This document shows, in pieces, positions 8,805 through 17,502 of a stretch of 64,000 bases of DNA; within the stretch, counting starts at the first letter, position 1, and each line of letters starts with the position of its first letter. Source of the stretch: Streptomyces sp. NBC_00425. Lineage in GTDB: Bacteria; Actinomycetota; Actinomycetes; Streptomycetales; Streptomycetaceae. A model generated the notes under the pieces. It ran no database searches, was not told the origin of the DNA, and saw nothing but the letters and a program-made list of their open reading frames with translations. The translations under genes and the position numbers were made by a program. The stretch is taken from assembly GCF_036030735.1 (NCBI RefSeq), contig NZ_CP107928.1, forward strand, positions 372,001-436,000, written 5' to 3'.

Positions 8805-9013
8805 TGCCACTCTTGATGATGGATCCATGCGTAGATCGGGGTCTTTTGCGCTGCTTTAGCTGCATATATGACTCACAGTAGTCGCCTTGGTGTGCCTGCT
8901 GAATCTCAAGAAAAGACTCATACATCCCTTGACTCGGCCTTCGATATGGCAGCTAATTTCTACCGCGGCGGTGGCAGAGCCGTCAGCCTCACGCAAATCG
9001 AGTGGAGTCGCTC

Positions 9014-10378
9014 ATGTCCGTCTACAAGCCTTCGGTCGCCCGGGAGACAGGGACCAGCAGGAGACGTGCCGCGTTGCTGGCCGGCTGTGCGGCCACCGTG
9101 CTGCTCACGGTGACCGCCTGTGGCGGGGGTGGCGGTTCGGCCGGCACGACCAAGGACGGATTCGCGCAGGCCGCGCAGAAGGACGGGGCGTTGACCGTTT
9201 GGGTGGACGCGACGCGCATGGACGCCGCGAAGCTGTACCAGGCGACGCACCCGAGCGTGAAGATGGACATCGTCAGCTACGACGGTGACGCCAACGGGTC
9301 CAACTACCTTCAGACGAAGGTCCAGTTGTTCAACCGCACGGGCAAGGGCTGGCCGGACGTCGTCTTCAGCTCCCAGAACAACGAGGCGAGCTGGGCGGTG
9401 GACGCGGGCTTCGCGGCGCCGCTGAACAAGGGCCTGATCCCGGACGCGACCCTCGGCGGGTTCGCCAAGGGGGCCAACGACGTCTGCACGGTCGACGGCA
9501 CCCTGTACTGCCTGCGCAACGACCTCTCCCAGGCGGTGCTCTGGTACAACGCCCCGCTGCTGAAGAAGTTCGGCTACGCGGTCCCGGCGACGTGGGAGGA
9601 GTACCAGGCGCTCGGGGAGAAGGTCGCCAAGGAGCACCCCGGCTACCTCGTCGGCGACGCGGGTGACTCCTTCACGCCCGAGATCTATCTGTGGGCGAGC
9701 AAGTGCGGCGCCAACCACATCACCGGCCCCAAGACCGTGTCGGTGAACACCACCAGCGAGGCCTGCACCAAGATGGCCAAGCTGCTGGACACGCTGATCA
9801 AGAACAAGTCGATGTCGATCAGCGGCGTCTTCAGCACCGACTTCGGCAAGAACGAGGCCGACAAGGTCCTGCTGATGCCCGGCCCGGCGTGGTACGGCGG
9901 CGCGGTGTTCAAGGACGGTCTCAAGACCCCGGCCAAGCAGATCGCGGTGGCGCCCATGCCGCAGTGGCAGGGGGACAGCTCGCCGTCCACGGGCAACGTC
10001 GGCGGCGGCACCTGGCTGCTGTCCAAGCACTCCAGCCACATCAAGGCGGCCACCGACTTCCTGAAGTGGGTCACCACCGACAACGCCTACCAGGGCGAGA
10101 AGGCCCCGGGCTTCCCGGCGTACGCGCCCGCCGCCGAGAACTGGCTGAAGGCGCAGGCCGCCTCCGGCTACTACGCCAGCGACCTGAGCGCCCTCAAGGC
10201 CGCCTCCTCGCAGGTGTGGTCGGACTGGGGCTCGGGCCAGTTCAGCCAGGAGGCGATCTGGGCCGCCACCGTCAAGCCCGGCATCACGCAGGGCAAGACC
10301 ATCGAATCGCTGCTGCCCGCCTGGCAGGACTCGATCGTCAAGTACGCCAAGGCCGACGGATACAAGGTCTCCCAGTGA
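9014..10378 (+). CDS. Sugar ABC transporter substrate-binding lipoprotein
   Basis: A 454-residue extracellular solute-binding protein (family 1). The signal peptide has an arginine-rich start (TSRRRAALLAG) and lipobox VTAC before a Gly-rich spacer, so it is anchored as a lipoprotein. The mature part has the two-lobed layout of carbohydrate-binding proteins, including NRTGKGWPDVVFSS and the hinge-region FLKWVTT motif. It is first in an operon with two permeases (4-nt overlap downstream), and no dedicated ATPase is encoded here. As is usual for Streptomyces sugar importers, a shared MsiK-like ATPase elsewhere probably energises it. Likely ligand: the mono- or oligosaccharide degraded by the downstream enzymes. 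Confidence 0.9.
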   Translation: MSVYKPSVARETGTSRRRAALLAGCAATVLLTVTACGGGGGSAGTTKDGFAQAAQKDGALTVWVDATRMDAAKLYQATHPSVKMDIVSYDGDANGSNYLQTKVQLFNRTGKGWPDVVFSSQNNEASWAVDAGFAAPLNKGLIPDATLGGFAKGANDVCTVDGTLYCLRNDLSQAVLWYNAPLLKKFGYAVPATWEEYQALGEKVAKEHPGYLVGDAGDSFTPEIYLWASKCGANHITGPKTVSVNTTSEACTKMAKLLDTLIKNKSMSISGVFSTDFGKNEADKVLLMPGPAWYGGAVFKDGLKTPAKQIAVAPMPQWQGDSSPSTGNVGGGTWLLSKHSSHIKAATDFLKWVTTDNAYQGEKAPGFPAYAPAAENWLKAQAASGYYASDLSALKAASSQVWSDWGSGQFSQEAIWAATVKPGITQGKTIESLLPAWQDSIVKYAKADGYKVSQ

Positions 10379-11289
10379 CCGTCGCCCCCTCCTCGGCCGG
10401 CTCTGTCCGGGGGCGCCCTCGCGGCACCTCCCGGCAGAGCCGGGCCGGCGTGGCCTTCGTCGCCGGCTACGTACTGCTGCTGATCGCCTTCGGCGTCCTT
10501 CCGACCTGTTACGCGATCTACTTCGCGTTCACGAACGCCGGCGGCGCCTTCACCGGCATCTCCAACTTCGTCACCACGGCACAGGACTTCCGCTTCGTCG
10601 ACTCCCTGAGCCACGTGGCCCTGTACCTGGTCTTCTGGCTGGTCTCACTCGTGGTGTTCGTGGTGGTCCTGGCGCTGCTCCTGCACAAGCTGTCCTCGGG
10701 ACCGGTCAGCCAGGCACTGCGCTTGCTCTACTACATCCCCGGAGCACTCGCCGGCGCCGCGAGCGTCCTGGTGTGGCTGTTCATGCTCGACCCGACGGTC
10801 AGCCCGGTCAGCTCCCTGCTGGAGACGCTGGGCTTCCACACCTTCGGTGAGGTCATCGCCCCGGGAAACCTGGCGCTGCTGTTCACGATCATCGCGTTCT
10901 GGACCGGCGCGGGCGGCTGGATCGTCGTCATGTACGGCGCGCTCAACAACATCCCCAAGGACGTCATGGAGGCCGCGCGCATCGACGGCGCGAGCAGCTG
11001 GCAGACCGCCTGGCACATCCAGATCCCCATGCTCCGCAAGTGGATCGTCTACATGGTGATCCTGGCCTTCGCGGGCGGCGCGCAGCTCTTCGTCGAGCCG
11101 CAGCTGCTCTCCCTCGCCAGCACGGGCGTGGCCGGCCGCGACTACTCGCTCAACCAGCTCACCTACGACTTCGCCTTCCAGATGAACAACATCAACGGCG
11201 CCGCCGCGGTCTCGGTGGAACTCCTGGTCGTCAGCGTGTCGGTCGCCGGTGTCTTCGTCGCACGATCGGGGTTCTTCGATGCCGACTGA
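10375..11289 (+). CDS. Sugar ABC transporter permease (MalF-type)
   Basis: A 304-residue inner-membrane permease with six predicted transmembrane segments. The GTG start overlaps the binding-protein stop (GTGA). The cytoplasmic EAA loop is visible as EAARIDGASSWQTAWHIQIP, which contacts the ATPase. The first membrane segment follows a basic N-terminus (VAFVAGYVLLLIAFGVLP). It pairs with the permease that follows to form the channel of a CUT1-type carbohydrate importer. Confidence 0.9.
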   Translation: MTVAPSSAGSVRGRPRGTSRQSRAGVAFVAGYVLLLIAFGVLPTCYAIYFAFTNAGGAFTGISNFVTTAQDFRFVDSLSHVALYLVFWLVSLVVFVVVLALLLHKLSSGPVSQALRLLYYIPGALAGAASVLVWLFMLDPTVSPVSSLLETLGFHTFGEVIAPGNLALLFTIIAFWTGAGGWIVVMYGALNNIPKDVMEAARIDGASSWQTAWHIQIPMLRKWIVYMVILAFAGGAQLFVEPQLLSLASTGVAGRDYSLNQLTYDFAFQMNNINGAAAVSVELLVVSVSVAGVFVARSGFFDAD

Positions 11290-12253
11290 GACCCGACCCA
11301 CTCCCCTTGCCACCGCCCCACGCACGGAACCGGACACGAACGCCATGAGCCGAACCCGGCACGGGGAACCGCGGCGACGCCGCCGGTCCCCGCAGCACGT
11401 GGCCTCCCGGCTGCTGACGGGCTCGGTGCTCACCGTCTTCGTGGTGTTCTTCGTCCTGCCGGTGCTGTGGCTGCTGCTCGCGGCGACCAAGACCGACCAG
11501 CAACTCGTCCACGACAACCCCCTGACCTTTGGCTCCTGGCACGCCTTCAAGGCCAACTGGCACGCGCTCACCGCCTTCCAGGACGACGCCATCCTGGTGT
11601 GGCTGGGCAACTCCGCCGTCTACGCCGTGATCTCACTGGTCATCACGCTCTGTCTGGCCATTCCTGCCGGGTACGCGCTGGCGATGACCGAGTTCCGCGG
11701 CCGGCGCATGCTGCTGATCGCGACCCTGATCGTGATGCTCATGCCGAACGCCACCCTGGTGGTGCCGCTGTTCCTGGAGCTCAACGCGGTGCACCTGATC
11801 GGCACGATGTGGTCGATCATCCTGCCCTACTCGTTCTACCCGTTCGGCGTGTACCTCACCTACATCTACTTCACCACCGCCGTCCCCAAGGACCTCCTGG
11901 CCGCGGCACGCATGGACGGCTGCTCCGAGTTCGGGGTCTTCCGTCATGTGGCCCTGCCGCTGGCGACCCCCGTCATCGCGCTGGTCGGGTTCTTCAGCTT
12001 CGTCGCCAACTGGACGAACTACTTCCTGCCCTACGTCATGCTCCCCGACAGCGACCAGATGCCCGTCCAGGTGGGCGTCGGAAGTCTCCTCAGCAACGTG
12101 CCGTCGTTCAACCCGACCGTCGGCAGCCTCGCAATCCAACGCCCGCAACTGGCACTGGCCACGCTGGTCGCCATCACACCGGTCCTCGTCGTGTTCCTGT
12201 TCGCCCAGCGCTTCCTGGTCAGCGGAATGCTCGCCGGCGCCACCAAGGAGTGA
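11279..12253 (+). CDS. Sugar ABC transporter permease (MalG-type)
   Basis: A 324-residue inner-membrane permease with six predicted helices after a basic 40-residue cytoplasmic tail. The ATG at 11279 overlaps the preceding gene by 11 nt. The EAA-like loop reads AAARMDGCSEFGVFRHVALP. With the preceding permease and lipoprotein it completes a CUT1 importer apart from the ATPase. The downstream hydrolase starts 8 nt after its stop, so the genes are co-transcribed. Confidence 0.9.
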   Translation: MPTETRPTPLATAPRTEPDTNAMSRTRHGEPRRRRRSPQHVASRLLTGSVLTVFVVFFVLPVLWLLLAATKTDQQLVHDNPLTFGSWHAFKANWHALTAFQDDAILVWLGNSAVYAVISLVITLCLAIPAGYALAMTEFRGRRMLLIATLIVMLMPNATLVVPLFLELNAVHLIGTMWSIILPYSFYPFGVYLTYIYFTTAVPKDLLAAARMDGCSEFGVFRHVALPLATPVIALVGFFSFVANWTNYFLPYVMLPDSDQMPVQVGVGSLLSNVPSFNPTVGSLAIQRPQLALATLVAITPVLVVFLFAQRFLVSGMLAGATKE

Positions 12254-12261
12254 CAGCTCTC

Positions 12262-14289
12262 ATGCCCTACAGCCCTGACTCCCACATCTCCGGCGACCCC
12301 GGCGATGACAGCCCGGCCGTCGACCGCCCCGCTCTCGCTCCCGACGTCCAGGCCGCGGTGCCGCTGCTCGAACCCCCCGGCTGGGCCGTGGCCCAGCGCG
12401 CCCTGTTCGACCTGCTCGACCACGCCTGGCGCCGCTTCGCCCGCGACTTCACCGGGCCCGACGGGCGCCTGAACTACACCGGGCCGCTGACCACCCGCGA
12501 CGGCGTGGACGACTTCTACGAAGTGTTCTTCAACTGGCCCCAGCTCTACCTCCTCGGCGGCGCCGACGACATCCTGCCCGCCAGCGAGAAGCACTGGGAG
12601 GGCGTCACCAGGCAGCTCACCGAACTGAACATGCTGCGCGACGAGTACGAGCGCGGTTACGACTGGTTCCACCAGGGCGAAAGCCTGCTCCTGCTCTACT
12701 TCCTCTGCATGGCCGCACCCGACCGCTGGCGTGAACGCGCCCTGCGCTTCGCCGAGCTGTACGTCGACCCCGCCAAGGGCAACTACGATCCCGAACACCG
12801 CATCATCACCGGCCCCCACAACGGCAGCGACCCCGACCGCACCGGCCTGTTCGACGGCGACGTCTACCCCTGGCTGCTCAAGGAAGCGGAGACCTACGGC
12901 TTCCCCCTCGAGTGGATCCCCGAGGCTGCGAACGGCCCCTTCCCCCTGTCGGCGGACCCGCGGCTGGGCGACCAGATGCGGGACCGGATGGGCGTCGGCG
13001 ACACCGCGGTCAACCTCGCGACCGCCGGGCTGGTCCTCAACGCCTGGATCCTGTCCGGCGAGGAGCGCTACCGCGACTGGATCGTCGAGTACGTCGGCGC
13101 CTGGCGCGAGCGCACCCTCGAACAGGGCGGCCTCATCCCGGACAACGTGGGCCCGGACGGCGAGGTCGGCAGCCTGCTGGAAGGGCGCTGGTACGGCGGC
13201 CACTACGGCTGGTCCTGGCCGCACGGCTGGCACAGCCTCGGCCACGCGGCCTGCGTCGCGGCGCTCGCGGCGGCCACGGTCACCGGAGACGACGACTACC
13301 TCTCCATGGTCGCGACCTCACTCGACACCCTCATAGGCCACAGCAAGGTGATGCCGCACACCGAGGCGGACTCCAGCCTGCCCTCCAAGTGGGCGGTCGA
13401 ACTCGGTCCGGACCGTCACACGCCCACACCGCACCTGCCGTTCCGCCACAACGACTCCGGCTGGTTCGACTACAACCCGGCCACGCCCCCCGTGCCGGTG
13501 GCCCTGTGGCACCACACGTCCTCCGAGGCCGACCGGGCCCGGCTGGAGGGGCTGCGCGAGACCGACGGAATCGACTGGCGCACCGTGCGGCCGTTCCGGT
13601 CCAAGGAGGACTCCGGACACGAGAAGGCGTGGTTCGCCTTCCTCGCCGGCGACGACCCCGACTACCCCGAGCGCATCCTCGCCATGGCACAGGCCCAGGT
13701 CCGCCACCGGCTGCGGCGCATCGACCGCTACCGCGACCTGGACGTGCCCGAGCCCGACATCCACGTGTGGCAGCTGTGCAACCCTGTGGTCACCGAGGCC
13801 CTGGTACAGCTGACCTGGGGCGGCCCGCAGGTGTTGTATCAGGGCGGTCTGCAGCAGGCGAGGCTGCGCTACCACGACGCCGACGCCCGCCGCGCCGGCC
13901 TGCCCGCCGACGTCGCCGCCCTGGTCACCTCCATCGACCCCGAGGCGACCACCGTCGAGCTGGTCAACCTGGCCCCCGAGACGGACCGCACGGTGATCGT
14001 CCAGGCGGGCGCCTTCGCCGAGCACACCATCACCGGCGTCCGGTACACCACCTGCCAGGACGACGGCTGGATCGGCGACATGTACGACTACGGGCACAGC
14101 GAGCCGGTGGTGTCCGAGGCGGAGGTCCCGTGCGACGGCCCGTACCTGACGGTCCGTCTGCCCGCGTCCACCCGCATCCGGTTCACCCTGCGGCTCGGGC
14201 TGCGCACCCGTCCTCCCAGTTACCGGACCCCGTTCGACACCGCGGCTGAGCAGGCCGACTCCCTCGAGACGACAGGGGAATCGGCGTGA
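12262..14289 (+). CDS. Putative intracellular (alpha/alpha)-barrel carbohydrate-active enzyme, family not firmly identified
   Basis: A 675-residue protein without a signal peptide. Alternating helical segments with conserved aromatic/acidic patches (YDWFHQGESLLLLYFLCMA, FDGDVYPWLLKEAETYG, RWYGGHYGWSWPHGWHSLGH) and a C-terminal beta-rich stretch (from about residue 570) resemble six-hairpin glycosidases and unsaturated-uronyl hydrolases. I do not recognise the exact family. It sits between the importer permease and a mutarotase (4-nt GTGA overlap downstream), so it probably releases a monosaccharide from an imported oligosaccharide. Alternatives include a polysaccharide lyase or a sugar epimerase of the (alpha/alpha)6 fold. 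Confidence 0.6.
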   Translation: MPYSPDSHISGDPGDDSPAVDRPALAPDVQAAVPLLEPPGWAVAQRALFDLLDHAWRRFARDFTGPDGRLNYTGPLTTRDGVDDFYEVFFNWPQLYLLGGADDILPASEKHWEGVTRQLTELNMLRDEYERGYDWFHQGESLLLLYFLCMAAPDRWRERALRFAELYVDPAKGNYDPEHRIITGPHNGSDPDRTGLFDGDVYPWLLKEAETYGFPLEWIPEAANGPFPLSADPRLGDQMRDRMGVGDTAVNLATAGLVLNAWILSGEERYRDWIVEYVGAWRERTLEQGGLIPDNVGPDGEVGSLLEGRWYGGHYGWSWPHGWHSLGHAACVAALAAATVTGDDDYLSMVATSLDTLIGHSKVMPHTEADSSLPSKWAVELGPDRHTPTPHLPFRHNDSGWFDYNPATPPVPVALWHHTSSEADRARLEGLRETDGIDWRTVRPFRSKEDSGHEKAWFAFLAGDDPDYPERILAMAQAQVRHRLRRIDRYRDLDVPEPDIHVWQLCNPVVTEALVQLTWGGPQVLYQGGLQQARLRYHDADARRAGLPADVAALVTSIDPEATTVELVNLAPETDRTVIVQAGAFAEHTITGVRYTTCQDDGWIGDMYDYGHSEPVVSEAEVPCDGPYLTVRLPASTRIRFTLRLGLRTRPPSYRTPFDTAAEQADSLETTGESA

Positions 14290-14633
14290 AGCGCATCGCC
14301 CAGACCATCAGGCTCCGTCCCGAGCACCGCGAGGAGTACCTGCGGCTCCACTCCGCCGTGTGGCCCGGCGTAGAAGCCGCCCTGGTCCGGGCGAACATCC
14401 GCAACTACAGCATCTACCTCCACGGTGACGTGCTCTTCGCCTACATGGAGTACATCGGCGACGACTTCGAGGCGGACATGGCGTCCATCAAGGCCGACCC
14501 CGAGACCCAGCGCTGGTGGAAGCTCACCGACCCGTGCCAGGAGCCCTTCCCGGACCGGGGCGAGGGACGCCAGTGGACCGAGCTCCCCGAGGTCTGGCAC
14601 CTGAGCCCGCCCCACGACGACGCCACCGCCTGA
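14286..14633 (+). CDS. L-rhamnose/L-fucose-type mutarotase (RhaM/DUF718 family)
   Basis: A 115-residue enzyme of the usual length for the family, which interconverts alpha and beta anomers of 6-deoxy-hexoses. Diagnostic features are the early LHSAVWPGV, the NYSIYLHGD strand and the C-terminal QRWWKLTDPCQEPFP block. The GTG start overlaps the preceding stop. Its presence in front of a lactonase and dehydrogenases points to oxidation of one anomer of a deoxy-sugar such as L-rhamnose or L-fucose. Confidence 0.88.
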   Translation: MKRIAQTIRLRPEHREEYLRLHSAVWPGVEAALVRANIRNYSIYLHGDVLFAYMEYIGDDFEADMASIKADPETQRWWKLTDPCQEPFPDRGEGRQWTELPEVWHLSPPHDDATA

Positions 14634-14671
14634 CCCGGCCCGCACCAGCCCGACCCGACTTGGATCAGCCT

Positions 14672-15586
14672 GTGAACGCACCCGTGCTCGTCGACGCCCA
14701 CCACCATCTGTGGGACCTCTCCCACCGTCCGCAGCCCTGGCTGGACGACCCCGGCGTGGCATCGATCCGCCGCACCTTCACCCCCGAGGACCTGCGCTCC
14801 ACCGCCACCCACCCCATCGCGGGCCGGCGGCTGCACGGCGCGGTCGTCGTCCAGTGCATCGCGGACGTGCCCGAGACCGAGGACCTGCTCGCGCTCGCCG
14901 AGCGGGAGCCCCTGATCCAGGCCGTGGTCGGCTGGGCAGACCTGACCTCCCCGGCGATCGGCGACGTGCTCGACCAGCTGATCGCCGGGCCGGGTGGCGG
15001 GTACCTGCGCTCTCTGCGCCACCTCGTCCAGGGCGAGAGCGACCCCGACTGGCTGCAACTCCCCGACGTGGAAGGCGGGTTGCGGGCGGTGCGGGATCGC
15101 GGGCTGCGCTACGACGTGCTGGTGCGCGACCACCAGCTAAATCAGGCGATCCGCCTCGCGGAACGCTTCCCCGACCTGCCCCAGGTCCTCAACCACGCGG
15201 GCAAGCCGGACCTCGTGCGGCAGGACATCGAAGGCTGGGAACGTGGCATCCGACAGCTGGCCGCGCACCCGCACGTGGTGTGCAAGGTCTCCGGGCTGAT
15301 CACCGAGGCCGACCACACCCACTGGTCCACCGCCGACATCCGGCCCGCCTGGGACCTATTGGTCTGCGCCTTCGGGCCCGAGCGGCTCATGTTCGGCTCC
15401 GACTGGCCGGTCGCCAACCTCGCCGGCGGCTGGAACCGGTGGGCCGCCACCGTGGACGAACTGCTCTCCGGCTGGAGCGACAGCGACGTCCACGCGCTCC
15501 TCGTCGGCACGGCGAGCGCGTTCTACCGCCTCCCCAGGCCGGAGGAAGGCGACGTCGCCGCGGACGGCGCCACGCACACCATCTGA
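14672..15586 (+). CDS. Amidohydrolase-2 family lactonase (L-fucono/L-rhamnono-lactonase-like)
   Basis: A 304-residue TIM-barrel metal-dependent hydrolase. The N-terminal metal motif DAHHHLWDL, the mid-barrel QVLNHAGKP histidine, and the C-terminal FGSDWPVAN aspartate are all present, as in L-fucono-1,5-lactonases and L-rhamnono-gamma-lactonases. The GTG start at 14672 is chosen because it precedes the metal motif closely; the ribosome site is weak. It would hydrolyse the lactone made by a sugar 1-dehydrogenase (candidate: the aldo-keto reductase at 18446) to the sugar acid. Confidence 0.85.
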   Translation: MNAPVLVDAHHHLWDLSHRPQPWLDDPGVASIRRTFTPEDLRSTATHPIAGRRLHGAVVVQCIADVPETEDLLALAEREPLIQAVVGWADLTSPAIGDVLDQLIAGPGGGYLRSLRHLVQGESDPDWLQLPDVEGGLRAVRDRGLRYDVLVRDHQLNQAIRLAERFPDLPQVLNHAGKPDLVRQDIEGWERGIRQLAAHPHVVCKVSGLITEADHTHWSTADIRPAWDLLVCAFGPERLMFGSDWPVANLAGGWNRWAATVDELLSGWSDSDVHALLVGTASAFYRLPRPEEGDVAADGATHTI

Positions 15587-15700
15587 CCGTCGCGCCCATC
15601 CGAATGTGCGCACCCATCGCGTACGCCGACAAACCCCGCTGGACATTCATCCACGTCTGCTGACTATCAGTGTCCGCACTGAAGGGACCCTGACCACACG

Positions 15701-16744
15701 ATGACACTCGCCGTCCGCTACACGTCCGCCCGCACCCTGGACACGGCTCCCGCACTCAGTGCGCCGCCGGGCCCCGGCGAGGTGGAGCTGGCCCCCGCCT
15801 ACGTCGGTATCTGCGGCACCGATCTGCACATCTTCCATGGAGACATGGACGCCCGAATCCACACGCCCGCCGTCCTGGGGCACGAGATGTCCGGTCGTGT
15901 CGTGCGCGTCGGAGAGGGCGTCGAGGGCTGGCAGCCCGGCGACGCGGTCACCGTAATGCCGCTGCGCTGGGACGACACCTGCCCCGCCTGCCGCAACGGC
16001 CACCGGCACATCTGCCAGCACCTGGACTTCATCGGCATCGACTCCTCCGGCGCGATGCAGCAGCGCTGGTCCGTGCCCGCTTCCACTCTCGTACGGCTGC
16101 CCGACTCGATCCCGCTGGACCGGGCCGCTCTCGTCGAGCCGACGGCGGTCGCCGTGCACGACGTCGGCCGGGCCGCCGTGGGCGAGGGTGAGAAGGTCGT
16201 CGTGGTCGGCGGCGGCCCCGTCGGCATCCTCATCGCACTGGTCGCGCGGGCCGCCGGTGCCGAGGTCCGGGTGGTGGAGCTCAGCGCCCACCGTCGGCTG
16301 CTCGCCGAGAAGCTGGGGCTGACCGCCTGGAATCCGGCCGACGACGACGTGCCGGCGCTGGTCGGCGCGTGGACCGGGGACGCGGGCGCGGACGTCGCCT
16401 TCGAGGTGTCAGGAGCCGCGGGCGGCGTGGACACCGCGGTCGACGTGCTCGGCGTGCGCGGCCGTCTCTGCCTCGTCGCCATCCACCCCCGCCCCCGCGA
16501 GGTCAACCTGCACCGCTTTTTCTGGCGCGAACTCACCCTCGTCGGAGCCCGGTTGTACGACCGCTCCGACTTCGAGAAGGCGGTCGCCCTGGTCGCCGAC
16601 GGCACCATCCCCGCCGACCGGCTGATCAGCAAGGTCGTCCCGCTCACCCAGGCACCGGCCGCCTTCGAGGCGCTGGAAGGCGGCGGAGACGTGATGAAGA
16701 TCCTGGTGGACTGCACCGACGAGGCCCAGGAGGCCGCCGTATGA
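15701..16744 (+). CDS. Zinc-dependent medium-chain dehydrogenase (sorbitol/threonine dehydrogenase-like)
   Basis: A 347-residue MDR-superfamily oxidoreductase. The catalytic zinc site is shown by GICGTDLH and GHEMSG; a structural zinc loop has CPAC and a further Cys in RNGHRHIC. The Rossmann motif VVVVGGGPVGIL is in the second half. It probably oxidises a secondary alcohol of a sugar or sugar acid with NAD(P). It overlaps the next SDR gene by 4 nt (ATGA), so the two are translationally coupled. The exact position oxidised cannot be read from sequence. Confidence 0.87.
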   Translation: MTLAVRYTSARTLDTAPALSAPPGPGEVELAPAYVGICGTDLHIFHGDMDARIHTPAVLGHEMSGRVVRVGEGVEGWQPGDAVTVMPLRWDDTCPACRNGHRHICQHLDFIGIDSSGAMQQRWSVPASTLVRLPDSIPLDRAALVEPTAVAVHDVGRAAVGEGEKVVVVGGGPVGILIALVARAAGAEVRVVELSAHRRLLAEKLGLTAWNPADDDVPALVGAWTGDAGADVAFEVSGAAGGVDTAVDVLGVRGRLCLVAIHPRPREVNLHRFFWRELTLVGARLYDRSDFEKAVALVADGTIPADRLISKVVPLTQAPAAFEALEGGGDVMKILVDCTDEAQEAAV

Positions 16745-17502
16745 ACGCCTTCGACCTCACCGGACGACTCGCCGTCGTCACCGGCGCCCGGCGCGGCATC
16801 GGCCGGGCCATGGCCCGCGCCCTCGCCGAGGCCGGCGCGGACGTCATCGGCGTCAGCGCCAACCTGGAGGAAACCGGCAGCGCGGTCGAGAAGGACGTCA
16901 CCGCCGCCGGCCGCACCTTCGAGGCGATCCGCACCGACTTCGCCGACCCCGACGCCGTCCGAGCCCTCGGCGCGAACGTCGCGGGCCGGGAGCGGCCGGT
17001 GGACATCCTGGTCAACAACGCGGGCACCATCCGCCGCGCCCCGGCCGCCGAACACACCGACGCCGACTGGGAGCTGGTCCTCCAGGTCAACCTCAACGCC
17101 CAGTTCGCGCTGACCCGCGCGGTCGGCGCGTCAATGGTCGCCCGCGGCCAGGGGAAGGTCATCTTCACCGCCTCCCTCCTCAGCTACCAGGGCGGCATCA
17201 CCGTCCCCGGCTACACCGCCGCCAAGCACGGCATCGCCGGACTGACCAAAGCGCTGGCCAACGAGTGGGCCCCGCACGGCGTCAACGTCAACGCCCTCGC
17301 GCCCGGATACATCGCCACCGACAACACCCAGGCCCTGCAGGACGACCCGACCCGCAGCAAGGCGATCCTGGACCGCATCCCGGCCGCGCGCTGGGGCAGC
17401 GCCGACGACCTCGCGGGCGCCACCGTGTTCCTCGCCTCGGACGCCGCCGCCTACATCCACGGCACCGTCCTGCCCGTCGACGGCGGATGGCTCGGCCGGT
17501 GA
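16741..17502 (+). CDS. SDR-family dehydrogenase (KduD/2-keto-3-deoxy-sugar-acid dehydrogenase-like)
   Basis: A 253-residue classical short-chain dehydrogenase. The cofactor motif TGARRGIG is at the N-terminus, NNAG follows at about residue 95, and the catalytic Ser (TASLLSY), Tyr and Lys (YTAAK) are intact. The closest recognisable group is 2-deoxy-D-gluconate/2-keto-3-deoxygluconate 5-dehydrogenases (KduD-like) and 2-keto-3-deoxy-L-fuconate dehydrogenases. In a non-phosphorylating deoxy-sugar route it would oxidise the 2-keto-3-deoxy acid. It overlaps its neighbours by 4 nt on both sides. Confidence 0.88.
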   Translation: MNAFDLTGRLAVVTGARRGIGRAMARALAEAGADVIGVSANLEETGSAVEKDVTAAGRTFEAIRTDFADPDAVRALGANVAGRERPVDILVNNAGTIRRAPAAEHTDADWELVLQVNLNAQFALTRAVGASMVARGQGKVIFTASLLSYQGGITVPGYTAAKHGIAGLTKALANEWAPHGVNVNALAPGYIATDNTQALQDDPTRSKAILDRIPAARWGSADDLAGATVFLASDAAAYIHGTVLPVDGGWLGR

